Assembly (NCBI RefSeq): GCF_008795955.1
Contig: NZ_VMHN01000002.1
Coordinates: 372,001-436,000, forward strand
Direction of reading: 5' to 3'
DNA: 64,000 nucleotides
DNA from: Marinobacter denitrificans
Lineage (GTDB): Bacteria; Pseudomonadota; Gammaproteobacteria; Pseudomonadales; Oleiphilaceae
This document shows, piece after piece, positions 26,012-34,021 of the stretch. Below the pieces are notes generated by a model. That model saw only the letters and a program-made list of their open reading frames with translations. It was not told where the DNA came from and did not search any database. A program made the translations under genes and the position numbers. Position 1 is the stretch's first letter. Each line of letters begins with the position of its first letter.

Positions 26012-27610
26012 ATGCCGCAACCATCTGGTTTTTCCCGCCTGTCTGCAACCATACTGACACTGTCTCTCGTATTAACCGGATGTGGCGAAGGAAGCTCCTC
26101 GTCAGGGAGCTCCGCCGCCTCCGGGTCTGATGCTACGGGGGATAGCTCCCTGCCAGATACGGATGGCACGATTGCCTACGATTTTTCGTTACGAGGCACC
26201 GAAGATAACCCCAGAGTCTACCGTCGCAATCTTCAGTCCCGGTCCCTGGGGGTTGTTCAGTCGGACGACAGCGTAGGCGGCCAGGTATTTGCTGGCGGCG
26301 TCTATGAAGATGATTTATTCGCTCCCGCAGTCGTGACGGCCAGCCCTGATGCAGTATCAATTCACAGCCGTGTCACCGGGGAAAGCGCTGAATTATGGGA
26401 CCTGGGGAAAGGGCAGGAACCATGTTCCGTGCGAGGTTTCGCGAACAGCGATCTTGCCAGCGGGCTAGTCTATGTGGAGATGTCCGGCGGAAACCTTACT
26501 TGTGACACCTCTGTCGATTCTGACGATAATACATACTGGGTGAAGTTCGAGAACGGAAAGGTCGACCGCTGGGAGGCGGACGGGAAATCGACTTATTCCC
26601 ATGTCTACTTCAATGGCGAAGGTAATATCGACTTGATTTCCGCCCATAACCATGCGGATAAGACGGTTACCCTTTACGATGAGTCCGGGCGGGTATTGCA
26701 GCGCCTTGAAGGAAGCACAAGGAAGCCGGAAATCTATCCCATGGCAGCGCCTGGCCTGACTCATGACGACACCTATGTTGGTGTTTTGAATGATGATCGG
26801 TTTCTTGCTACAACGGTCTCGATGTTAGTGAACTCGGGGCTTTCCGGGGCGAAGCCACTGCTGACCGGGCTTTCTCGCAACGCAAGGCTGGCGTCACGGT
26901 CCCTTATTGAGGACGATCGATATGCCGTTATCGACGATGGCGGGGTGCTTCACAAGGTCGACCAGATCAACCGGTCTGCTTCCGTTCTGGCTGACTTTTC
27001 ACAAAAATACGACAATGGCTGGGTGATCGATGAGGTTTTTCTCGTGGGTCGCAAGGCCATTGTCCTGTCTTCCACCTACGACGATGTTGACCGGCTTGTC
27101 TCTACGAGTGAAGCGCATAGCATTGACCTTGCCTCCGGTGAGGTCACTCTGCTTCTGGCCGAAGATTCTGCGTTCAGGGCCGCTCGCACAGACTCCCTGC
27201 TTTTCATCAACTACCTAAACTCAGAGTTGCGGTACAGAACCCTGATGATTCAGGCCGCTGCGGAGCCACTTGTGACTGCAGTAGAAACCTATTATGCCAC
27301 CGCACAAAATCTCGCCCGGGGAGGCGACCGCTCAAAAGTATTTGCGCTCACCTCTGACGAACCAAAGGCCATTGATAGTCCCGTGGCGCTACTGAACCCT
27401 GAAATCTGGGAAGTGAATGAAGACACCGGAAGCTATCTTGGTGCCGTCACGAAACTGCAGTACAACTGCCAGTCAATGGATGCGCTCTATGCCATCAACA
27501 GCCACGTGAGCGTGTTTTCATTCTGTGACGACGGTTTTGCTTTGCAGGAACTTGAGCTGGAAAGAGGGTGGCTAAGCTTCGTGACGTCGGACTACCGAAC
27601 GGTTAACTGA
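26012..27610 (+). CDS. Unknown secreted lipoprotein
   Basis: A 532-residue predicted lipoprotein I do not recognise. A signal peptide ends in the lipobox LTGC (Cys24), followed by a Ser/Gly-rich linker (about 27-50). The remainder is beta-rich with repeating patterns (YAVIDDGGVLHKVD, VYRRNLQSRSLGVV, AHSIDLASGEVTLL) that recall a beta-propeller, though no blade motif is certain. AGGAA sits seven bases before the ATG; the GTG six bases earlier is less likely. It is transcribed alone, and the codon pattern resembles its neighbours. Confidence 0.65.
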   Translation: MPQPSGFSRLSATILTLSLVLTGCGEGSSSSGSSAASGSDATGDSSLPDTDGTIAYDFSLRGTEDNPRVYRRNLQSRSLGVVQSDDSVGGQVFAGGVYEDDLFAPAVVTASPDAVSIHSRVTGESAELWDLGKGQEPCSVRGFANSDLASGLVYVEMSGGNLTCDTSVDSDDNTYWVKFENGKVDRWEADGKSTYSHVYFNGEGNIDLISAHNHADKTVTLYDESGRVLQRLEGSTRKPEIYPMAAPGLTHDDTYVGVLNDDRFLATTVSMLVNSGLSGAKPLLTGLSRNARLASRSLIEDDRYAVIDDGGVLHKVDQINRSASVLADFSQKYDNGWVIDEVFLVGRKAIVLSSTYDDVDRLVSTSEAHSIDLASGEVTLLLAEDSAFRAARTDSLLFINYLNSELRYRTLMIQAAAEPLVTAVETYYATAQNLARGGDRSKVFALTSDEPKAIDSPVALLNPEIWEVNEDTGSYLGAVTKLQYNCQSMDALYAINSHVSVFSFCDDGFALQELELERGWLSFVTSDYRTVN

Positions 27611-28082
27611 TAGCGCCGTCAGAATTATTTACGTTGACTGTGGGTGCTGTGGAGGCCTTGCCTGCCAGCCCCAGAGCTACTACCTAGCCAGCAAACACGT
27701 TGGCGTTTGGTCCTTTCAATTTTTCGTTCTCCCTCTTTCTCGCAGGCATCCTGTGTTCTGCGTGTCATCTTATGTGCAGCGATAGGCTGGCTGAGTTCCA
27801 GCAACAAAAAGCACCAGCTAGGGAATACTTCATTTAAAACAGTTGGGTAACCGATTAAGCATTCAGGGTGTAACGGATTTGAAACAAGGGGTGTATAGAA
27901 ACCCAACACTTATATATCGAAATTTTGCGTCCTGGTTCGCATTACCGACGTCAGCATAATTTACGCCCTTATACGGCGGGCTGTTGTTTAAGTGCTTTTT
28001 AGATGCGATTTTTATTAACAGTCAGTTATAAAGTGAGCTATTTGAAGGTTTACGTTATGGACTTTTCTGCTTATATGTATCG

Positions 28083-28093
28083 TTATAAAACAC
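28083..28093 (+). repeat. Direct repeat, candidate enhancer site A
   Basis: TTATAAAACAC, repeated exactly 70 bases downstream and lying about 127 bases upstream of the sigma-54 -24 element, a normal distance for an enhancer-binding protein. Confidence 0.35.
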
Positions 28094-28152
28094 ATGGAGC
28101 CTAAGGCGATGCATATAGGTTATCTGGCTGTCGAATATGCTTACACCTGTGT

Positions 28153-28163
28153 TTATAAAACAC
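28153..28163 (+). repeat. Direct repeat, candidate enhancer site B
   Basis: Second exact TTATAAAACAC, about 57 bases upstream of the -24 element. Confidence 0.35.
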
Positions 28164-28209
28164 TGAGGGAATAATTGTAATAAGTTGAAAAAGCAGAAAT
28201 TTTTATATG

Positions 28210-28225
28210 TGGCATGGGAGATGCT
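28210..28225 (+). promoter_or_regulatory. Sigma-54 promoter of the PEP-CTERM gene
   Basis: TGGCATG-N4-ATGCT keeps the conserved GG and GC of the -24/-12 elements at the exact required spacing; only the sixth base of TGGCAC and one T of TTGC differ. Transcription would start near 28236, about 55 bases before the start codon. Confidence 0.65.
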
Positions 28226-28291
28226 TTGTCATGGTAGACCGCTGACGTGTGTACTTAGTCGTCGGCGTCCATAATCAAGGAGGAGTAACCT

Positions 28292-29104
28292 ATGAATACT
28301 GCAATTAAAAGAACACTTTTAGCATCTCTTGTTGTCCCGTTCGCGCTGGGCGCGCAGTCTGCGAGCGCCGAGTTGATCACGGATTGGGGCTATGAGGTAA
28401 ACAGCGAGTTCTCCAACTGGACTCAGACCGGTGGAGACGGTGGCGTTACAGCCTCTGACTCCAACCGCACGCTTTCATGGGGTGTTTCTGATCCGCAGTC
28501 ATCGGTTTCGATCACTGATGTATCTGCCGGAAGTGGCCTCATGACCAACGGCGGCTACGTAACGGGTGGCACATTTACCCATACCAACAACGTGTTGCCC
28601 GCCAGAGGTGCTGCACTGGAAAGCTTCGATCTGACGTCCACGCTGACGCTGACCCCAGCTAACCCGGCCGGAGACCCTCTGGCTCCGGAGTCTCGTACCT
28701 TCGCGAGTTTCTTCAATGAAACTCTGAACAATGGTAACTGTATCACCGCATCAATTTCTAACTGCGATGACATTTTCACCATTGACAACATTGATGACCT
28801 GGGCCTCGTGGAAACGGATGACGGCTTCGAATTTGCCTCACCGTCGTTCACCATTGATGACTACACCTATACAGTATTCCTTGAGCTGGCTGGTCTGGCC
28901 TACCTCGGCGAGGAAGCTTGTACAGAAGCTGGCGCATCAGCTACCTGTATCGGTCTGATCACTCAGGAAGGTGCGGTGAACGACTTCGAAACCCGTTTCC
29001 GTATCACTGCTACAGAAGTGCCTGAGCCAGGCACCCTCGCACTGTTGGGCCTGGGCCTTGCAGGGCTTGGTCTGTCACGCAGGAAAAAAGCAGCACAAGC
29101 ATAA
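28292..29104 (+). CDS. THxN-family PEP-CTERM sorting-domain protein
   Basis: A 270-residue secreted protein. A signal peptide (residues 1-26, QSASA) is followed by DWGYEVNSEF and the THTN motif (residues 96-99) that marks the THxN PEP-CTERM family, then a beta-rich domain with two Cys pairs. The C-terminus carries the exosortase sorting signal: VPEPGTLALLGLGLAGLGL and an RRKK cluster. Exosortase A would cut it and hand it to the cell surface or matrix. GGAGGAG precedes the ATG. A sigma-54 promoter lies upstream and a strong terminator downstream, so it is transcribed alone. Confidence 0.92.
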   Translation: MNTAIKRTLLASLVVPFALGAQSASAELITDWGYEVNSEFSNWTQTGGDGGVTASDSNRTLSWGVSDPQSSVSITDVSAGSGLMTNGGYVTGGTFTHTNNVLPARGAALESFDLTSTLTLTPANPAGDPLAPESRTFASFFNETLNNGNCITASISNCDDIFTIDNIDDLGLVETDDGFEFASPSFTIDDYTYTVFLELAGLAYLGEEACTEAGASATCIGLITQEGAVNDFETRFRITATEVPEPGTLALLGLGLAGLGLSRRKKAAQA

Positions 29105-29144
29105 CGTTTGAGAAGATCTGACGTTTAGCTAAAAGTGCTTGAAG

Positions 29145-29175
29145 AAAAGCCCCCGCCATGTGGCGGGGGCTTTTT
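29145..29175. terminator. Strong bidirectional terminator
   Basis: AAAAGCCCCCGCC-atgt-GGCGGGGGCTTTTT: an 8-base GC stem flanked by A- and T-runs, between the PEP-CTERM gene and the convergent acyltransferase gene. It can serve both. Confidence 0.9.
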
Positions 29176-29237
29176 GATTTGAGGTGTTCCTTTGTCAACG
29201 CACACCTTTGGGCATACGGCTCCGTCCAGGCGTAACT

Positions 29238-30077
29238 TCAGGCAACCTCTCTTTCGCTTGCCTTGTAGGCTGCATCCGGCTTTGCTGGCAAGTAGCGACC
29301 ATTGTCAGTGATCAGTGACCAGACATCCGGACGACGCTGTCTGATGCCTTCAATCAGTGATGCTGCCTCGGTGAAGGCAGGACGGCGGCGCCCATGGTAC
29401 TCCATGACCGGCCCCACATGATCAAATTCCACCCCAAACCGCTTTAACAGGCGCAGCTGTGCGGGCTCCATGACGGCCATCCAGTGAGTTATGCCATGTT
29501 TGACCGACATCTGGAGGATCGCGGAGAAAAGCCCAAGGCTGATGTAAGGCATGGCGCGTTTGCCGTTTTCTGCATCACTGTAGCAGGCAAAATCGCTGAT
29601 ACCCGTGGCTGACAGGTCTTCATTGAGACGCCGCCGGAACTCCCGGCTGACCGACATCCGGGAGATTTCTGCGATGTGCTCCCGGCGCGCGCCTGCAAAG
29701 GCATTTCGCGCATTCTGGTCCATTCGGGGCAGGCACGGGCGTTCCATGGGAAAATCGGCCTCTTCAGGAGTATCTCCCGCCATAACAAGACGAACGGCGG
29801 CTACGCTGTCTCCGGTTATCCGGTGTCGGATCAATGCATGTGCGGATCGGGGATCGTAGGCATCATGCTCCATTTTATCAGCAAAGCAGTTGGGGTCTTC
29901 GAAAGGCCGGTCAATGCAATAAACCTGGTACCGGACTGCGAAGACCTCGTTAATCACCTCTGGCGATGTCGCCAACTGGACATTGAATACCGAATTGAAA
30001 ATGGTGCTGACATCTTCCTCATTCGGCTCGTTTTTTGTGTTTTCTTTTATATGTTGAAGTGCAAACCCTGAGTGCAT
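29238..30077 (-). CDS. PEP-CTERM/exosortase system-associated acyltransferase
   Basis: A 279-residue GNAT-fold protein related to acyl-homoserine-lactone synthases and N-acyl amino acid synthases. The segment VINEVFAVRYQVYCIDRPFED (about residues 41-61) is the hallmark of the exosortase-associated acyltransferase family (TIGR03694-like). ISRMSVSREFRRR, YISLGLFSAILQMS and HWMAVMEPAQLRLLKRFGVEF are also consistent. Its product may be an N-acyl amino acid or a modified surface component. GAGG lies before the ATG. It is convergent with the PEP-CTERM gene and shares its terminator. Confidence 0.85.
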   Translation of the reverse strand: MHSGFALQHIKENTKNEPNEEDVSTIFNSVFNVQLATSPEVINEVFAVRYQVYCIDRPFEDPNCFADKMEHDAYDPRSAHALIRHRITGDSVAAVRLVMAGDTPEEADFPMERPCLPRMDQNARNAFAGARREHIAEISRMSVSREFRRRLNEDLSATGISDFACYSDAENGKRAMPYISLGLFSAILQMSVKHGITHWMAVMEPAQLRLLKRFGVEFDHVGPVMEYHGRRRPAFTEAASLIEGIRQRRPDVWSLITDNGRYLPAKPDAAYKASEREVA

Positions 30078-30131
30078 CTCTATATCCTCGTTCTGTCCCT
30101 TTCCGGGAGCTGTTAGGGCGATAGTCGCAGT

Positions 30132-30159
30132 GAAATAAAAGCGCCGCTTAGAGCGTCAA
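30132..30159 (-). promoter_or_regulatory. Candidate sigma-70 promoter of the acyltransferase gene
   Basis: On the minus strand TTGACG, a 16-base spacer and TATTTC, about 55 bases before the start codon. Confidence 0.35.
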
Positions 30160-30197
30160 CAGACGGCGTACTACGGGTGTATCGAGGTTACAGCTCA

Positions 30198-31832
30198 TCA
30201 GACCTCGGAACGCTTTATCCTGGGCACGTAACGTCCGGGCGCCAGGATAAAATTGGGGTCGACTGCGGCTTTCAGTTGACTGGCAAGTCTTGAGAAAGCG
30301 GAGTCACCGGTATTCAGCATTCCCATCGCGTCGATGTTGAGACGGTAGGGAAGGAAGCCTTCTTTTTGTCCCGCCTCCACCAGTGCGCGATAGCAGTCGT
30401 TTGCCCGTGCTGTCGCATCGGCATCCCTGCGGTCAAACAGCAGGGGAACGGTAGAGTCGAAACAGCGATCATTTACGGTCGTCAGTGTAATCAGTGGATT
30501 GATGCCGTACTGCGGGCAAACTCTTTCAATCATGTCGATATAACGGCGAACATCTTTTCCTCGTATCGGAACCAGCGGCGCAAACCATATAAGGCCGCAG
30601 CCATCGCGAGCGGGATTTTTCGGTTCTCCGGGCGCTGGCAGCTCTCCTGAGCGCCAATAGGCCAGCGCCAATGCAACATCGTTGGGCGTGCCATGCATGA
30701 TTTCCAGAGCTCCCGAGAGCGTGTCCGCCATGCCCTTGACCCGTGTAGCCAGCCGGCCGGGCAGTAAACGGGCAACATTTCGCACGGTGTCAACTTTCCG
30801 CCGGTTGATAAAAATGAGGCGGTCAGTCACCGGCCCGAGAAGCCGTCGTAGCGTGCGTCGGGCTGCCCGAGCTACTTCTTTGGAGGCATAAATTGCGCCA
30901 ACCCCACTCCAGGCGGGAACACCATGGCTGTGAGCCATGCTTTCCACTTCAGGGGCAGGAAGAACACCATTAATGGCTTTGTCTTCAGGGAAGGGCGTCA
31001 TCATAGAGAGCATGCGCTGGCTGTTGAGCAGGTTGATTGCCACGACAGACCCGCCAAGGGCCCGTAGCACGGCCCTGACGGTGGGGACCAGGGCTTCCAG
31101 TTTGGCGTCGTCTTTAGTGGAGAAGAAAAATGCGGTCACGGTTTCGGGGACGGGCGCGAGGGCGATGGTGATATTCACCACTACGCCGAAATTCCCCTGA
31201 CTGAACAGCCCGTCCAGATATGGCCCCAACCCCCACTTGAAAAGGCCGTCTACTTCTGCAGCGCCCAGTTCACTCAGGGGCGTCTGGTAGCGGGTGCCGT
31301 CGGGCAATATGGCCTCGATCTTTGTCACCGCTGCAAAATGGTCTGTAATGGGCGTAATGCCGTAACCACGTTCAAGGGCATTACCAAGAATGCTGCAGGT
31401 GGGGCCCGCGCCGGTCACTGGAACAAGATATTCGCCTTCATGGGCATCAAGGAAAGCCCTAAGGGCGCCCTGGGTTACGCCGGGTTCAACAGTGACAACG
31501 CCCATTTCAGGATCAAAATCGGAAATACGATCAAGCCGGCTCAGATCGAGAATGACGCAGTTGTCCTCAACAGGGTTGGCACTGCCGTAGCCCCAGTTAT
31601 TGCCGGTGCTAACGGGGTAGACCGCAACCTGCCACCGTTGCGCGACTTGTAAAAGCTCTGCCACCTGCTCCTGATTCTCCGGGCGAAGCACGGCCGGAAT
31701 AGTACGGGTTGTTCCTATTGTGGAAGCACCAAAACTCTCTGCGCCAGCAGCGACTACTCCGGATTCACCCAGAATAGTGACCCATTCGGCAATTGCAGAC
31801 TCTGTAGAGGTGCTATTCACGGGCGGTTCCAC
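30198..31832 (-). CDS. FAD-linked oxidase of the vanillyl-alcohol oxidase family
   Basis: A 544-residue flavoprotein. The N-terminal PCMH-type FAD-binding domain (about 30-265) has AVLRPENQEQVAELLQ, YPVSTGNNWGYGS, VEPGVTQGALRAFL, VTGAGPTCSILGNALERG and FSQGNFGVV. The C-terminal substrate domain resembles p-cresol methylhydroxylase/vanillyl-alcohol oxidase, with GLIWFAPLVPIRG and a final DPNFILAPGRYV. There is no signal peptide. The substrate is unknown; the family oxidises phenolic or alcohol substrates. The start is a GTG with no strong ribosome site; a second GTG at 31817 is possible. It is divergent from prpD. Confidence 0.85.
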   Translation of the reverse strand: MEPPVNSTSTESAIAEWVTILGESGVVAAGAESFGASTIGTTRTIPAVLRPENQEQVAELLQVAQRWQVAVYPVSTGNNWGYGSANPVEDNCVILDLSRLDRISDFDPEMGVVTVEPGVTQGALRAFLDAHEGEYLVPVTGAGPTCSILGNALERGYGITPITDHFAAVTKIEAILPDGTRYQTPLSELGAAEVDGLFKWGLGPYLDGLFSQGNFGVVVNITIALAPVPETVTAFFFSTKDDAKLEALVPTVRAVLRALGGSVVAINLLNSQRMLSMMTPFPEDKAINGVLPAPEVESMAHSHGVPAWSGVGAIYASKEVARAARRTLRRLLGPVTDRLIFINRRKVDTVRNVARLLPGRLATRVKGMADTLSGALEIMHGTPNDVALALAYWRSGELPAPGEPKNPARDGCGLIWFAPLVPIRGKDVRRYIDMIERVCPQYGINPLITLTTVNDRCFDSTVPLLFDRRDADATARANDCYRALVEAGQKEGFLPYRLNIDAMGMLNTGDSAFSRLASQLKAAVDPNFILAPGRYVPRIKRSEV

Positions 31833-32284
31833 GGTTAATCAATATCGTTAATAGGTGTTTTGTTAACGTTTGCTGACGGGTTGTTCATCATTAGGGTCAT
31901 TAGGGCGAGATTATAGGCGAGTTAAGGGAGGCAAGACCACGGTATAGCATTACGACTTTGAAAACGAATGGTGATAAAGAACTGAATTACAATCAAGCAG
32001 TTAAAGTGATATCAGAGAAGTAAAGCAGGGGTGGTTTATTAATAATATTTTAACTTATTTATGTAATAAGCTGTCAGAAAAAGTTAATCAACGAGATATA
32101 GAGGCGCTCGCTTATTTAACTATTTGAAATTAATACGGTTTAATATTGCTGGCAGATTAAATGTGTAGCGAAAGTGGACATACATATGAATATATATCGA
32201 TATTATACATACGTGTCCACTGGATTCCATGGCTTCTTCAACTAGGCTGCAACACATATAGCTTCCGACAAGGGAACCAGTTCA
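31833..32284. other. AT-rich divergent intergenic region, FAD oxidase / prpD
   Basis: 452 bases without a gene. It is AT-rich, with runs at 32030-32150 and an inverted repeat at 32173-32221 close to prpD. Both flanking promoters should be here; no single -35/-10 pair stands out. The GntR operator TTGTTGACAA is not present. Confidence 0.5.
32173..32221. repeat. Inverted repeat AGTGGACA...TGTCCACT upstream of prpD
   Basis: Exact 8-base arms at 32173-32180 and 32214-32221 flank 33 bases of AT-rich sequence, 63 bases before the prpD start. It may be an operator pair or an extrudable cruciform. Confidence 0.45.
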
Positions 32285-33769
32285 ATGTCAGCAACTTTCG
32301 ATCTTAACGAACGCCCCGACTACGATCACCTCTTACAGACGATCGCCGATTATACCCTGAGCTATCGAATAAAGAGTAAAGAGGCTATGACGACGGCCCG
32401 ACACTGCCTGATGGATACATTAGGCTGCGGGCTGCTTGCCCTCCGGTTTCCCGACTGCCTGAAACACCTTGGGCCTCTCGTTGAGGGTACGGTAGTCCCC
32501 CACGGTGCCCGCGTTCCGGGAACGCCGTTCCGCCTGGACCCGGTAAAAGCTGCCTGGGATATTGGGTGCATCGTCCGCTGGCTGGACTACAACGATACCT
32601 GGCTCGCGGCCGAATGGGGCCACCCGTCCGACAATCTTGGAGGGATCCTTGCGGTGGCTGACCATCTTTCCCAACGACGGGTTGCCGGGGGTAATACCCC
32701 GCTGTCCATGAAGAGTGTGCTGGAAGCCATGATCATGGCCCACGAAATCCAGGGTGTTCTGGCTCTGGAGAATTCGTTTAACCGGGTAGGGCTGGACCAC
32801 GTAGTCCTGGTGAAAGTGGCGTCCACCGCTGTCACCGCAAAGCTGATGGGTGCAAACCGTGAGCAGCTTCTGTCGGCGCTTTCACATGCTTGGGTCGATG
32901 GCCAGTCTTTACGCACCTATCGTCACGCACCTAACGCCGGCTCCCGTAAATCCTGGGCAGCAGGCGATGCCACCTCTCGTGCTGTGCGGTTGGCAGATAT
33001 TGCCATGAGAGGGGAGATGGGAATCCCGAGTGCACTGACAGCCCCCCAGTGGGGTTTTTACGACGTACTGTTCAGCAAAATCAATAAAGATCAGACGCTG
33101 AAGCCTGAAGGTGAGCGTCAGTTTTCGTTGCCCCAGGATTTTGGATCCTACGTAATGGAGAACATCCTCTTCAAAATTTCCTTTCCGGCTGAGTTTCACG
33201 CCCAGACTGCGGCGGAGGCTGCCGTAACCCTGCACCCGCAGGTAAGAGATCGACTCGACGAGATCGACCGGATTGTCATCACCACCCATGAGTCAGCCAT
33301 TCGCATCATCTCCAAGCAGGGCAAGCTCGCGAACGCTGCGGACAGGGACCATTGTCTGCAATACATGACGGCAGTACCGCTGATCTTCGGCAATCTGAAT
33401 GCTGAACATTACGAAGACAGCTTCCATGCGGGCAATCCGGTCATCGACAGAGTCCGGGAAAAAATGGAAGTGGTTGAAGATGAAAGATATACCCGTGAGT
33501 ACCTGGAAGAGGACAAGCGTTCCATCGCCAACGCCATACAGGTGCATTTCAAGGATGGCAGCAGTACAGACAAGGTTGTTGTTGAATACCCTATTGGCCA
33601 TCGTCGCCGCAGAAAAGAAGGGCTCCCGCTTTTGGAAGACAAATTTCGCAGCAACCTCGCCACGCGGTTCCCCGGCCAGCGCTGCGAGCAGATCTTTCAG
33701 CTCTGCAAGGACCAGAAAGAGCTGGAAGGTACGCCCGTTCACGAGTTCGTTGAGCTTTTTGTGATATGA
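32285..33769 (+). CDS. prpD: 2-methylcitrate dehydratase (Fe/S-independent)
   Basis: A 494-residue MmgE/PrpD-fold enzyme very close to enterobacterial Prp[94 protein letters not shown] and PAEFHAQTA are all kept. It dehydrates 2-methylcitrate to cis-2-methylaconitate. It lies about 6 kb from the prp operon that already has acnD-prpF for the same step, and has its own upstream region and terminator. The ATG follows AAGGGA. Confidence 0.93.
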   Translation: MSATFDLNERPDYDHLLQTIADYTLSYRIKSKEAMTTARHCLMDTLGCGLLALRFPDCLKHLGPLVEGTVVPHGARVPGTPFRLDPVKAAWDIGCIVRWLDYNDTWLAAEWGHPSDNLGGILAVADHLSQRRVAGGNTPLSMKSVLEAMIMAHEIQGVLALENSFNRVGLDHVVLVKVASTAVTAKLMGANREQLLSALSHAWVDGQSLRTYRHAPNAGSRKSWAAGDATSRAVRLADIAMRGEMGIPSALTAPQWGFYDVLFSKINKDQTLKPEGERQFSLPQDFGSYVMENILFKISFPAEFHAQTAAEAAVTLHPQVRDRLDEIDRIVITTHESAIRIISKQGKLANAADRDHCLQYMTAVPLIFGNLNAEHYEDSFHAGNPVIDRVREKMEVVEDERYTREYLEEDKRSIANAIQVHFKDGSSTDKVVVEYPIGHRRRRKEGLPLLEDKFRSNLATRFPGQRCEQIFQLCKDQKELEGTPVHEFVELFVI

Positions 33770-33849
33770 CAGTGTTACGGCAAGATTACGGTTATGTCAG
33801 TTAAATATACATACTCGAAGCCAGAGAACGCTTCGTGCAATCAGGGAGC

Positions 33850-33869
33850 ACCCGCCGATTGCGGGTTTT
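33850..33869 (+). terminator. Rho-independent terminator of prpD
   Basis: ACCCGC-cgatt-GCGGGT stem followed by TTTT, about 80 bases after the prpD stop. Confidence 0.65.
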
Positions 33870-33919
33870 GGGCCGTCAGACTCCTTCACATCTAACCGGC
33901 GTTGCTCGTAAACCGGTGA

Positions 33920-33947
33920 TTGCAGTTACAGAAATTTACAGTACACT
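33920..33947 (+). promoter_or_regulatory. Candidate promoter of the exopolysaccharide operon
   Basis: TTGCAG, a 16-base spacer and TACACT, about 75 bases before the sugar transferase start. The only reasonable sigma-70 pair I see between the prpD terminator and the operon. Confidence 0.35.
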
Positions 33948-34021
33948 GCTGTTCACGTAACGCCGTATGTAAGCGCACTGGATGCGTTTTCTTGTAGTTG
34001 TGAACAGCAAAAGGAGTTGGC

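Larger units (their letters stand above)
27611..28291. other. Long AT-rich intergenic region before the PEP-CTERM gene
   Basis: 681 bases without a convincing gene; short readings on both strands have no ribosome site or protein-like composition. The last 300 bases are markedly AT-rich and hold two 11-base direct repeats and a sigma-54 promoter, so this is mainly a regulatory region for the PEP-CTERM gene. Confidence 0.6.

Noticed and set aside
27625..27909. A 94-codon minus-strand reading and a 68-codon plus-strand reading (27644-27850) in the long intergenic region
   Set aside because: No ribosome site, odd composition and no protein-like pattern; treated as non-coding.
32285..33769. First taken for a generic MmgE/PrpD-family gene
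   Set aside because: The conserved blocks match enterobacterial PrpD along the whole length, so the specific call was made.
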